From: Tillus elongatus
Lineage: Eukaryota > Arthropoda > Insecta > Coleoptera > Cleridae
Reading direction: 5' to 3'
Assembly: GCA_964006375.1 (NCBI GenBank)
Contig: OZ023265.1
Location: forward strand, 168,602,533-168,666,532
DNA length: 64,000 nucleotides
Below are positions 1-10,927 of the stretch, in pieces. Positions within the stretch are counted from its first letter, which is position 1. Each line of letters begins with the position of its first letter. The position numbers and the translations under genes are program-made. The notes beneath the pieces are model-generated. The model worked only from the letters and a program-made list of their open reading frames with translations, was not told the DNA's origin and made no database searches.

Positions 1-1045
1 TTTGTGAAGTATATAAGGTATAGAGATTAGCTGGTGAAAATTATTTGCGAGCCCGGAAGAGGAAACCTAATTTTTTAGCAGCCGCTTCTGCAACTGATGT
101 GATATATTGGTGCAAATTGAGATTTCGATCCACAGAAATGCCAACAAGTGAAAAGGACTCATTACTTTGAATAACTTGATTGTTCATTTTGATGGGTCTA
201 TGGCTGGTGTATCTGGTGTATCTCTTATGAGAAAGAAAGCAAGACTTTGATTTGGTGGAGTTGAATTGTACAAGATTTCTACTTCCCCAGTCTAATATTT
301 TTTGGAGATCCACAGAGACAGAACCCTCCATGAGTCTGCGATCCTCATCTAATTGGGCTAAAGAGATAGGCTTAGAATATTGTATATTTGAGTGGAGGGT
401 GCTGTCATCTGCGTAACTGTGAACTAGGTTGGATGTGCTAGAGAGGAGGTCACTGATGTGGAGAAGAAACAAAGTAGGGGCTAAAGCTGAACCTTGAGGG
501 ACTCCTGCATTAATTGGATACCGTTTAGAGGAATGGCCATTCACGACAACAGAAATGCTCTAGTTGGAGAGGAAATTAGCTGTCCAGGTACAGAGTTTTG
601 GTGGTAAGCCATAGGCCGGAATTTTATTAAGCAGCGCTGCGTGACAGACCTGGTCGAATGCTTTGGATATATCTAGAGCGACAATCTGGGATTCACAGTG
701 TAGTTCCATAGATTTGCTCTAAGAATGGGTGACAAAGGAAAGGAGGTCGGCAGTTGATCTGCGCTGACGGAATCCATATTGAATGTCGTGGATTATACTC
801 TGTTTTTCAAGAAATTTAGAGACGACTGAAAGGAGATAAATAGGGCTGTAGTTGCTAGGAAGCGCTTTGGATCCTTTCTTGGGCACGGGTTGTACTCGAG
901 CAGTTTTCCACTTACTAGGGAATATGCCTCTATTGTAAGATGTCTGAAACAGACAAGTTTGGACAGGAGCAAGTTCTGTTGCGCATTTTTTGAGAACAAT
1001 TGCTGGGATCAATACAATAGAGGCATATCTATTGTAAGATGTCTG
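1..1045 (-). pseudogene. LINE-A copy 1: non-LTR retrotransposon reverse transcriptase fragment
   Basis: On the minus strand this reads as the fingers, palm and thumb of a jockey/CR1-type reverse transcriptase. Around 1012-719 it shows the segment with VQPVPKKGSKALPSNY and YGFRQRRSTADLLSFVTHS. At 544-41 it shows AGVPQGSALAPTL followed by the catalytic SYADDST. The two parts are separated by frame damage, including an in-frame TAG near 560 where the sister copy at 45.4 kb has Arg (LSNRSIS). The copy runs off the left edge of the window. Its 5' end carries a ~20-bp partial duplication (TATTGTAAGATGTCTGAA at about 928 and 1030). Five other copies of the family lie in this window. It is dead, and clade assignment beyond the jockey superfamily is uncertain. 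Confidence 0.85.
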
Positions 1046-1887
1046 AAGTTAGGTATTTCAAAGAGAAAAAAATCTTTGTGAATACTAGAAAATCGAAAAA
1101 GACACATTTATATTGGAAGTGAAAGATGGAAATACTTACGAAAGGATGCTTCTTTGCTGGTCTTTTTGATCCAATGGATTTTCTTCCAACCTTGGGTATT
1201 CTTCTTGAATTTTGGTACTTTGATCCAGCACAAACGTTTAAAAACGACCGACAATTTTGTGAACTTTTAAGTTGCTAGAAAGTCGTTACTGGATACGGTT
1301 CGCAGCGCCAGTTAAATAAGGCCCTTTTGGCTTCCTGATAAAAATAATTTATTTTCAACCAAAAGGTACAATTAAATATTAAATGGATTAATACAAATTA
1401 ACCACCAGTGAACAATGAATGTTTCTAATGAATTAAGAAGTAAAAAAATCAGTCTCAAAATGTACCAGTAGGTGTACTTATAAACTATTTCTGATTATTC
1501 TGCGTTTCCTATTGAGGTCGCAACTCACACTTGCGAGGAGTCGTTGTCTTGCTGAGTGGACGATATCCACATGGATATCGGAGCAGTTAATTTATAATTG
1601 TCATATACAGGGCGACATAATTGTACAGGGTGACATAATTTTTCTAATTTCAGTATTAAAATTTCTATTAACATAAAAGTAGGTCAAAAAGTTAAAAATT
1701 AGGGTATACTAAAATGGTTGGATTTAGAAATGCAATATCTGTACTCAAAACGTAGTATATTAGAAATACAGGCATATAGTTTGTTTAAAATGTTAACTTT
1801 TAAGTTGGGTAACTTAGAATATGATGACTCGTGCAATTTTCAGAGGAACATGTTTGTAGTCATTAACGCAAAGTTAATTAAGAAAAT

Positions 1888-1892
<5 letters not shown>
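1046..1892. other. AT-rich intergenic DNA, no firm gene
   Basis: No recognisable coding region. On the minus strand, about 1250-1140, two overlapping frames look protein-like and end at a good splice donor (GTAAGTATTTCC). This could be a relic exon, but I recognise no family. Near 1600-1640 the phrase CAGGGYGACATAATT occurs twice in tandem. Confidence 0.4.

Positions 1893-1969
<77 letters not shown>
1893..1969. repeat. (TA)n microsatellite
   Basis: Uninterrupted TA dinucleotide tract. It marks the internal microsatellite of the adjoining interspersed element. Confidence 0.97.
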
Positions 1970-1972
<3 letters not shown>

Positions 1973-2541
1973 TCAACCGATAACTAAAAAAATAATGAAC
2001 CGATGTCGATGAAACTCGGCAAGTGCCTTTATTTTATTAATGGCTTGGATGAGTTTGTTATCCAGGACAATTGGATAAGGTTTTCCGGGAAAATGTTGAG
2101 TTTGCTTTCTAAAAAATTTTTTTCTCAGAAAATTACAGAGGTATTTTATTGAACTTTAATGAATATATTGCCTTGTGAAGAGCCTTACTATATACTAAAA
2201 TTCAACTTTCTAAGTTTATAGAAAATTGAGTTATTCAAATTTTGAGTTTTCTTTAGAAAAAATTTGTTCTCCGAAAATTACAAAGCTATTTTAATGAAGT
2301 TTGGTAGATACGTTGCCATGTGAAAGGTCTTACCATGTACCAAAATTAAACTTTCTAAGTTTATAGAAAATTGAGTTATTAAAATTTTGAGTTTTGTTTT
2401 GAAAAAAAAATATTCCAACCGAAAATTACAAAGTTATTTCAATGAAATTTGGTGGATATGTTGCCTTGGAAAATTGAGTTATTCAAATTTGACGCATTTA
2501 ATAAAAATTCACTACCATACCGCACTTGCTGCGTCCCGAAC
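1893..2541 (+). mobile_element. TA-containing interspersed element (Helentron/DINE-like), partial
   Basis: After the TA tract comes the block found at other copies, starting with CCGATAACTAAAAAAATAAT and continuing through TAATGGCTTGGATGAGTTTG. It is followed by degenerate ~110-147-bp subrepeats (TTTCTAAGTTTATAGAAAAT near 2205 and 2352). The distal end is at 2504-2536, a variant of the shared terminus that finishes CGCACTTGCTGCGTCC. The palindromic proximal end found at 24.2 or 47.9 kb is not visible upstream of the TA tract. No protein is encoded. Assignment to a Helentron-like group is inferred from architecture only. Confidence 0.65.
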
Positions 2542-3080
2542 TTTTTCTAAATATGAATTAAGTTTCCTTTTTGAAATACTTTTTATAACTTTAATAAAGT
2601 TTGTAATACAAAATTCTTTTAAAGGGACTTACACTATCTACAGGTATAGCACAATTTAGTTCTTTAGTTTCATAGAAAATTGAGTTTTGGACATTTTTCT
2701 CAAAAGGAGCTAGAATACAAGATTTTTTTTGGTAATAGTGAGATCGATGGTAATACTTTTTAAACAATTTTTTAAATGTGCGCGTACTAGGAGTTCTAAA
2801 ATAGTAATTTACATTACAAGTCCGGAAAATACTGTGTTTTTGGACGAGTCGACAAAATTCTAGGACGAGCCGTAGGCGAGTCCTGGAAGTCTGCGAGTCC
2901 AAAAAAACTGTTTTCGGATGTGTTGCGTACACAATTTTTTCGGCAACCGTGTAGAATAACAAATCAATGAGACACATTTCTTTATTATATTTCTTTGTAG
3001 AACAAAATTTCGAACATTTTAATTCTTATTTGTATTAAATATTGAAATTCGAACAGAAGATAGGTACTAACAGAAACATT
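2542..3080. other. Non-coding stretch with nested hairpin
   Basis: The first ~150 bp resemble the interior of the 550-bp inverted-repeat elements elsewhere in the window. At about 2834-2912 there is an imperfect nested hairpin: GTTTTTGGACGAGTC faces TGCGAGTCCAAAAAAAC, and between them GGACGAGCC faces GGCGAGTCC. It lies just 3' of the recombinase gene and may be part of that element's end. No convincing ORF. Confidence 0.4.
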
Positions 3081-4224
3081 CTAATTCTTATTTATATTAA
3101 TATTTATATTAAAATTCGAGCAATTGCTAATATTGAAAGGATTTAATTTGTTTGACATGTTTGGTATATTTAAATGCCTTTTGTAGTCAGAACAAGAAGG
3201 TAAAGTTTCCGTTTCATATTGATTGTTTTCATCTGATAATTTTTGAATGGTATTGGCAATTTTAATTTTGTTTGTTAGTGAATTGTCTATATATTCTTCA
3301 GGGACATTGGTGGACTTCCAGCCACCGTGTCTCTTCAAATTTGTGATGTTTCCACCATTATCAGCAAATATTGTCGCTGAAGTTCGACGCATGCTATAGC
3401 CTGTGTAATTTTTAGGATTAGGTAAATTTAAAAATTTTGCAATTCTTAATCCGAGATTCCCAAAACTGTGGATACCAACGGGCTGAATCGAACATTTTCC
3501 TTTTTTGTAATTCACGAATAATCTGTTATGTTGAGTATGGGATGGCCGTAAAGATAAATATTGCCTATACAACAGCAGGGTTTCTTGCCCAATTACAACA
3601 AAAGTTCTCTCAATACGTGTTTTAGAATCCGGTATTTTCACAAGCAACATGTCTTCTTTGTCGTTTATTAGATAAATTGACATTTTTGTTAGTTCTTCCC
3701 GTCTACACGCACCGGCTAACCCAATAATTGTTGCTACCTGAAAATGAAGCGAATTAAGTTGATACTTTTATATCCTACAATCGTAATATTTTGTTAAAAT
3801 TACATTTAGCATTAGATGTTTCATTATCTGCTTCTCTAATGAATTTGTTGATTTGCTCGCTGCTGAAGACTTCTGATTTCTTTGCTTTATAACCAACATT
3901 CTTCCTTTTAAGAAATGCGATTACCTTTGGGAAAGTGGCTATGTTTACATTTTTCTTCACTAAAATGGTACTTTTCAACAAAGAGTACATGCTCCACAGG
4001 GTAGAGGATTTGACAGTTTCAGATTTTTGCGCCAAGTAAGCTAAAATTACATCCTCTGTAGTAGTTTTGCATTTCTTCATATCCTTTCATCTCGTGAACA
4101 AATCATAAACGTTTTCATACCTGGACTTTGATTTTTCAGGCAATAATTGTGCTGTAGCAGCAGCTGCTGCATTGGAAATTTCGTAAGGCACATTTTCAAA
4201 CTCACTATCGCTGTTGCTTTCCAT
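3081..4224 (-). pseudogene. Crypton-like tyrosine recombinase with one intron, broken
   Basis: The gene starts at ATG 4224 (MESNSDSEFENVPYEIS). A conserved N-terminal part (LLPEKSKSRYENVYDLFTR, then TLWSMYSLLKSTILV and KKSEVFSSEQINKFI) resembles the SAM-like core-binding domain of insect Crypton-type recombinases. A 66-nt intron (about 3803-3738, GTAATT...TTTTCAG) leads into the catalytic domain. That domain shows AGACRREEL (first Arg), YSMRRTSAT (H-x-x-R box with Tyr in the His position), LKRHGGWKS (His) and EEYIDNS (candidate nucleophilic Tyr). It ends at 3081. Damage: an in-frame TGA at 4089-4087, where relatives appear to have Trp, and a likely 1-nt frameshift just before the intron. No partner genes or clear ends were identified. 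A domesticated host gene cannot be excluded, but the stop argues for a decayed copy. Confidence 0.75.
3738..3803 (-). other. Candidate 66-nt GT-AG intron in the recombinase gene
   Basis: Minus-strand GTAATTTTAAC... to ...CATTTTCAG. Joining its flanks places the segment ending HLMLN directly before VATIIGLAGACRREEL, continuous with the recombinase family. The length is typical of short insect introns. Confidence 0.6.
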
Positions 4225-4592
4225 AGTTTATTGAGACAATTGCGACCAAAAACCATGCAAACTTTCGAACATTAAAATGTCAACTAATTTCATTTCAGAT
4301 CGCTGTCAGTCGTTATTTCGTTGCTATGGTAATGTTCCACTGTATTTATCAAAATCATACCTGCCAAGATTTTCATATTCACAATGACAACAACGATGTG
4401 ATTCTTCCCGGTCTAGTGCGGGAAGTACGTACTTCCCGGACTAGGCCGGAGAAATGCTACTTTCTCAAAGAAAAAGCGTTCGGGAAGTGGGTACTTCCCG
4501 GACAGTTGCCGAAAAACGATCTTCAAGGCCTGTGTAAGTTTAAAATATTAACTTTACTAATATGCCGTATAATAATAGTGTACAATTCTTAT
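4225..4592. other. Non-coding stretch with two CGGGAAGT palindromes
   Basis: Upstream of the recombinase start. CGGGAAGTACGTACTTCCCG at 4419-4438 is a perfect 20-bp palindrome. It extends to 21-bp arms (4408-4428 / 4429-4449) with two mismatches. A related 8-bp-arm version of the same length sits at 4481-4500. The arms are far more GC-rich than the surroundings. Confidence 0.7.
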
Positions 4593-4630
4593 GAAAATTA
4601 GCTACTATAACGCGCTTGCTGCGTCCCGAA
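4593..4630 (+). repeat. Shared element terminus (…CGCGCTTGCTGCGTCC)
   Basis: Copy of the terminal motif GAAAATTCACTACCATAACG + CACTTGCTGCGTCC, with minor changes. It is preceded by sequence matching the 3' part of the 550-bp elements at 11.4 and 15.3 kb. Confidence 0.75.
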
Positions 4631-5340
4631 ATTTTTGTTATTCTATTCCAGATAATGTTGTTTACAAACGAAGTTTCCGAAACATTTATTAGCTAGGATA
4701 GTCACTATGTTGTGGTTTTGTGTTTCATTAAATACTGTAGGTACCCATCTGCCAAATCTGATTTTTTCAGAAAAAAAGTGTCCCTAAATAACCAGCTTTA
4801 AGCTGGCAAACAGATCTACCGTCTCCCATTAGAATTCCAGTGGTGCGAGAACAGTTTAGTAACGGCAACATTTAAACAGAGCAATGCTGGGAAGTGTGTT
4901 GTACATCTTGAGTTAATAAAAGGAGCAAGGTAAATCCTTGCGGTAACCGTAGTGGTTATGCAAAGCTCTTGGAGGGGTGAACTGCGGAAACACGTACGTG
5001 GAGCTGCGAGTGCCGGAGTCGGAGCCGGAGCTAATGTATGATCGTAATGAAGAGAGCAACCTATTAGCATGTTAATGCTCAGATATGAACAATTAGTCCT
5101 GGAAGATGAGCCACTTCCATACAGACTCTGCGACCCTTACTGGGAAACAAGCTTGGAATATTCAAACAGTTAGAAACATACAGACGTCTTCACATCTCCC
5201 ACTCTCCTCAGCTTTCTCTTTGTTTAAATATAAACTCTGACACTTAAAAATGTGTTTTTTTCCTATAATTTTTAGTAATAAATGTTAAAACTCTCTCTTG
5301 CTTAAACCCAAGAGGAAAAATGTAATCAAATAAAAAAAGT
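4631..5340. other. Intergenic, nothing recognised
   Basis: No gene, RNA or known repeat was recognised. A GC-richer patch near 4960-5040 contains GCCGGAGTCGGAGCCGGAGC, a short imperfect trinucleotide-like run. Confidence 0.35.
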
Positions 5341-6546
5341 CTGAACGCAGCAAGTGCGTTATGGTAGCGAATTTTCTTAAAAATGTTTTTATTAGCAAAT
5401 GCCTTTTTTTGATGAAAGCACGCATCAAACTTGGTTGCCTATATAGTAGAAACAATGTACCATATTTCATCGTAATAACTTTATTGTTTGAAAATTTATA
5501 AACATTTTTCAAAAGTCTGGATGCAGCAAGTGTGTTATGGAAGTGAATTTCCATAAAAATGTTTTTAATAGCAAATTCGAGCAGGCATCAATCTGATTAC
5601 CGGTATAGCCTATGTGGTAGAAACAATGTACTATATTTTATCAAAATTACTTATGGTTTCAATTGAAGGATTTAATGAAAATTCGGTAAATTTGCCAATT
5701 AGCTCCCGAACGCTTTTCAAAAATTTGTTTTCAGAAACATTACTAGGACCCCCTGAATGCGCAAACCACGAGAAATTTTTTTGTTCACACCCCCCAAGGA
5801 AGTTACGGGACTGGGAGTGAATAGGGGTGCTAGACGGGGTAGGTAATAAAAAGGAAATATGAGCAGAAAATGCGAAGAAAACTGCTTGAAAGCTGTCTAT
5901 TTGAAGCCATATCCCCATTAAACCCTGCCTACCCCGCACAGCACCCCTATTCCCTCCAGGTCACGTAACTTCTTTAGGGGGTATGAACAAGAAGTTTTTC
6001 TTGTGGTTTATGCAACGAGGGTGGTTGTATGCACACGAAGGGGGAAGAAAAATGCCTACGACGAAGCAGACTCCTCCCGGATTCGACTTGCGGCAGGGGT
6101 GGCGGGTTGTGGGTGGCTGCTTCGTCGTGGGGATTTTCCTTCCCCCCTCGCGTTCATACAACCACCGTTGTTGCATAAACCACAAGAAAAATGTCTTGTT
6201 CATACCCGCCAAGGAAGTTACGGCACCAGGGGGAATAGGGGTGCTGTGCGGGGTAGGCAGGGTTTAAGGGGAATATGGCTTTAAGATGTGAAAAAGACAG
6301 CTTTCAAGCCCGTTTTATTCGCATTTTCTGCCGATATTTCCTTTTTACTACCTACTCCACCCAGCACCCCTATTCACTCCTGGTCCCGTAACTTCCTTGG
6401 GGGTGTGAACAAGAAGTTTATCTTGGGGTTTATGGACCCGGGGGGTGCCTAGGCTGGTTTCTGAAAGCAGTTTTTTGAAAAGCGTTCGGGAGCTAATCTG
6501 CAAATTTACAGAAAATTGGCTACCAAAACGCACTTATTGCGTCCAG
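5341..6546. mobile_element. Fold-back (long inverted repeat) element
   Basis: Left termini at 5341 and 5516 are tandem copies, about 175 bp apart, of the shared end (GCAGCAAGTGCGTTATGG, then GTGAATTTTC). The right terminus at 6511-6544 is its complement. The interior is a large palindrome centred near 6095. The block CACGAGAAA...GTTCACACCCCCC, GAAGTTACGG, GTGAATAGGGGTGCT appears on both strands around 5760-5830, 5940-6010, 6180-6250 and 6360-6430. As a result both strands give near-identical conceptual peptides (FFLWFMQ... and PTTKQ...), which is a palindrome artefact and not a gene. The right arm lacks ~120 bp present in the left. Related arms occur at 9.06, 10.5, 14.4, 34.7, 50.8 and 61.5 kb. 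Confidence 0.8.
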
Positions 6547-7206
6547 ATTTTTTTTCTTACAAACGTATCATATTTCGATAAAAAAAAGCAAAATCCATGA
6601 ACGAATTTGTTCTACGAAAATTAGCCAAAAATTATAGACCGTTAATCCATAAACTCCACTAAACCTACAGCGAAAGCATTAACTTAACTAAACCGATAGC
6701 CAAAGCATCAGAGAAAGGCTCTATTTGAAATTAATTTTCTGAAAATATTTTAGTGAAATGAAGGGCAATGACGGTTGAATCTGAAACGTAAAGGTTTCGA
6801 GAATACTCTTCTTGCAACATTTTCTTTTCACAATCCGTATTTGTTTAACGTTCTTTGTCTAAACATTGCCAATTTTGACGTCTCAAATTGCAAGTTTGAC
6901 TTTTTGAGGAACACTCCAAAATTTGTTTCTTTAACTGCCCATTACTTCTATGCCTTTAAAGCTAGAGACCTAAATTTAGGTAAAGGGTTCATCCTTTATA
7001 GTACTAACACGGGTACCGATTTTGGTTGCCCTTACTATGTTATTTCCGGAGATATAAATTTTTTTAGAAAGAAAACACAACATTTTCCGGGAACACCTGG
7101 TCCCATTTTCCGGGCTAACAAATTTATCCAAGTCACTTGCAAAATGAAGGTACTCACCAAATTTGATCAAGATCGGTCTATTAGTTTTTGAGTTATCGGT
7201 CTATAT

Positions 7207-7292
<86 letters not shown>

Positions 7293-7333
7293 CAGATCTC
7301 TTCATCAGCGAATTTAAAAAAAAATTCGCTAAT
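6547..7333 (-). mobile_element. TA-containing interspersed element, reverse orientation
   Basis: From right to left: palindromic end at 7305-7333 (CAGCGAATTT / AAATTCGCTAAT), TA tract, then complement of the ATAACTC...TTTGGT block at about 7150-7195 and a body shared with 9.64-10.2 kb (GAAAATATTTTAGTGAAATG, CAATGACGGTTGAA). No credible coding sequence. Its left limit against the fold-back terminus is uncertain. Confidence 0.6.
7210..7287. repeat. (TA)n microsatellite
   Basis: Pure TA tract inside the reversed interspersed element. Confidence 0.97.
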
Positions 7334-7625
7334 AGTTAAACGATTGCGAGAGAAATATTGTTTTTATGTTAAAGCAGATAAAGGCAATAAGGTTGTAATT
7401 TTGGATAAAAGCGAATATGTAGATATAGTTTATAACGCCATAGAGACAGGATCGTATAAAAAATTAAATAAAAACCCGCTACTAAAAATTATTTCGGACG
7501 TTAAAAATAGTCTAAAGAGTTGCCACAACCTCATATCAAAAGACTTAGGAAGAAAATTACAAGGTCCAAATCCTAAAGTTCCCCAAAAATACGGTCTCCT
7601 AAAAATTAAAAATTACGCAATCTGA
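7334..7625 (+). pseudogene. Penelope-like element reverse transcriptase fragment
   Basis: The translation reads LREKYCFYVKADKGNKVVIL, then DKSEYVDIVYNAIETGSYKK and PKVPQKYGLLKIK. ADKGNKVVIxDKxxY and PxVPxxYGLxKIxK are characteristic of the N-terminal RT region of Penelope-like elements, where the last box usually continues PKIHKP. It ends at TGA 7623-7625, well before the catalytic RT motifs and the GIY-YIG endonuclease, so this is a short dead piece. It begins immediately after the palindromic end of the TA-containing element. Confidence 0.75.
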
Positions 7626-8205
7626 TCTAAATACAGACGCAGAGACTTTCTCTGTGGTTCCACAGAGAAATTTTTCTTTTATCTGAAGATGCCGTAAAAA
7701 GCGAAATCGATTGCATAGAAAAATCAGGCAGTTGTGAAGCCACAGGAAAAGGCTCTACCAAGTCAGAGCAGAGAAGCGAATCTTATTCAAATTAGATTAA
7801 AAGTCCTAAAAGCTTTTATTTCCTAGAAAAACTCGCTAAAAATTTATCAAAATTACATAATCTGATCAGATAACGTTAAAATTGAATAAAAAGCCATGAT
7901 TTTCTTTAATGTCAGTCACCACTAGGATTACAACTAGTGTTACAGGACTATAGAAACTGATACCAATTTTTTCTACCACTGGGCTGTACCCAACATGACA
8001 GATGTAGAGTAATAATAGGTATCTAAGCTCGTACGTGAATTTTATACTGTCTTTATTATTTATAGCGAACAATTTTTATTTCAAATGAGTTTTTTTGCAC
8101 ACATTTTAGTTAAATAAAGGAAAGTAACAATTGAAACATAGATCTATAACCGTGTTGGACATTTCAAGACCTTGGATATTTTCCACTTACAAAGCGCAGC
8201 ATATT
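7626..8205. other. Non-coding, perfect 24-nt hairpin
   Basis: 7647-7670 reads TTTCTCTGTGG TT CCACAGAGAAA, an 11-bp perfect stem with a 2-nt loop. It lies directly downstream of the Penelope-like fragment and may belong to it. The rest is AT-rich with no feature seen. Confidence 0.5.
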
Positions 8206-8523
8206 TTAGCAACACACCACGAGGGCTTACAGCCTTAACACTATCGTACCGTGGGTGTCGACAAGGAGAAAAGAGGCAACTTAGTAATTCTGGACTTGAA
8301 GGTTTGGATGTTCGGAGGAGAAGGAAAAACATGTGCCGGCAAGGAATTCCACAACTTGGAAGTCCTCGGGATAAAAGAGCGGGCATAACAAGATGTTCTA
8401 TGTCTGGTAACCTGGACAGTAAAATAGTGCATTCGCTCTGTTGCCCTCGTAGATCTGTTATGGGCAGCAGGTGGAGGAACTATGAAAGAAAGCTCCTCTG
8501 AGCAGTGCCTGTGCAGATATATA

Positions 8524-8561
<38 letters not shown>

Positions 8562-9056
8562 CACCAACGGCACGTCGGTGGGCAAGGGATAGCAGCCTTT
8601 GGGTAAGGGTAGGGTCACCGATGAGACGTATAGCTCTCTTCTGAATGGAGTCCAGGACAGCGTGTGTAGAAGCGGCAGCAGTACCCCAGATGTGGGAGCA
8701 GTATTCGAGGTTTGGTCTTATTTGTGAAGTATATAAGGTATCGAGATTTTGTGGTGAAAAGTATTTGCGAGCCCGGAAGAGGAAACCTAATTTTTTAGCA
8801 GCCGCTTCTGCAATTGATGTGACATGTTGGTGCCAATTGAGATTTCTATCCACAGAAATGCCAACAAGTGAAAAGGACTCATTACTTTGAATAACTTGGT
8901 TGTTCATTGTGATGGGTCTAGGGCTGGTGTATCTCTTATGAGATAGAAAGCAAGATTGAGATTTGGTGGAGGTGAATTGTACAAGATTTCTACTTTCCCA
9001 GTCTAATATTTTTTGGAGATCCACAGAGACAGAACCATCCATGAGTCTGCGATCCT
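8206..9056 (-). pseudogene. LINE-A copy 2: RT thumb and C-terminal part
   Basis: The minus strand encodes VQFTSTKSQSCFLSHKRYTS, LVGISVDRNLNWHQHVTS, AAAKKLGFLFRARKYFSPQN and IRPNLEYCSHIWGTAAASTH. In another frame it gives RTSCYARSFIPRTSKLWNSL, the conserved CR1/jockey-type C-terminus. The frame shift lies at a (GA)n expansion at 8529-8559. The 3' end (CACCACGAGGGCTTACAG) is intact at about 8216. The 5' truncation at ~9056 abuts fold-back sequence. The catalytic YADD region is absent. Confidence 0.85.
8527..8559. repeat. (GA)n microsatellite inside LINE-A copy 2
   Basis: About 16 GA units. Sister copies have only GAGAGAG at this site. The expansion disrupts the reading frame. Confidence 0.9.
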
Positions 9057-9137
9057 CATTTCCTGCAAACAGCCCCCAAGAAAGTTACGGGACCAGGAGT
9101 GAATAGAGGTGTTGGGCGGGGAAGAAGATAAAAAATT
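9057..9137. repeat. Fold-back element arm fragment
   Basis: CCCCCAAGAAAGTTACGGGA and GTGAATAGAGGTGTTGGGCG match the arms of the fold-back element at 5.8-6.4 kb. Confidence 0.65.
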
Positions 9138-9412
9138 TTGGACGCAGCAAGTGCGTTATGGTAGTGAATTTTCATAAAAATGTTTTTAATAACAAATATG
9201 TGTGTTTTTTTAAGAAAGCAGGCATCAAATTTGGTTACCAGTATAACCAATATAGTAAAAACAATGTGGCATGTTTCATCAAAATAACTTTATTGTGTGA
9301 AAATGTACAAAAATTTCCAAAAGTAAACTTAAAGGTTAATAGCAAATTGAGCTGTTCAAATATGAAACATTTGATCAACATTCGCTACCATAAGGCACTT
9401 GCTGCGTCCAGA
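9138..9412. mobile_element. Short terminal-inverted-repeat element (~275 bp)
   Basis: Left end GGACGCAGCAAGTGCG..., right end ...GGCACTTGCTGCGTCC. These are inverted copies of the shared terminus. The interior matches the subterminal segment at 5341-5515. It looks like a minimal MITE form of the fold-back family. Confidence 0.7.
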
Positions 9413-10497
<1,085 letters not shown>

Positions 10498-10500
<3 letters not shown>

Positions 10501-10925
10501 GAAATGTGAGCAGAAAGTGCGAAAAAAACACAGCTTCGTTGGACCTCTATAAGCTGCCTTTATCCTATTTTGCAGCAATACCTCATTAAAATTCCGTTTA
10601 CACCGCCCAAAATCACTATATTGACCGCAGGTCCCGTAACTTTCTTGCGGGTTCTTTGCAAGAAACTTTTCTTGTTTACATCGTCTTTATTTATGCATTG
10701 AGGGTGGCTGTAGGCACGTAGAAGGGGAAGGAGAACCCCTGCGACAAAGCAGCGAACCAAGATTTTCAATTTATGTTTAAATTGTTATCCCATTTCATTT
10801 CTTTAAAATATTTTGCCAAAAAATAATTCGAGGGTACATTGTTGGTCAGTCTTACAAGAGAGATACAATATTTCATAATTTTCAAAAAGTGTGGATACAG
10901 CAACCGTAAATAAGTGTTGAAAAGG
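10498..10925. repeat. Fold-back arm and flank, part of a 1.3-kb duplicated block
   Basis: Contains GCAGCAATACCTC, GGTCCCGTAACTTTCTTG and TTTTCTTGTTTACATCGTC, shared with 14.5-14.7 kb, and then GTGTGGATACAGCAAC. Together with the next two entries it forms the first copy of the block duplicated at 14.46-15.79 kb. Confidence 0.65.
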
Positions 10926-10927
10926 GC

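Noticed and set aside
5961..6284. Overlapping ORFs on both strands with similar peptides (FFLWFMQ..., PTTKQ...)
   Set aside because: The similarity arises because the DNA is palindromic. There are no domains and no conservation beyond the fold-back family.
7293..7333. CTGATGA on the minus strand next to a hairpin, hammerhead-like at first sight
   Set aside because: No GAAA box or stem II follows. It is a variant of the TCTCCTCATTAGTG block of the TA-containing element.
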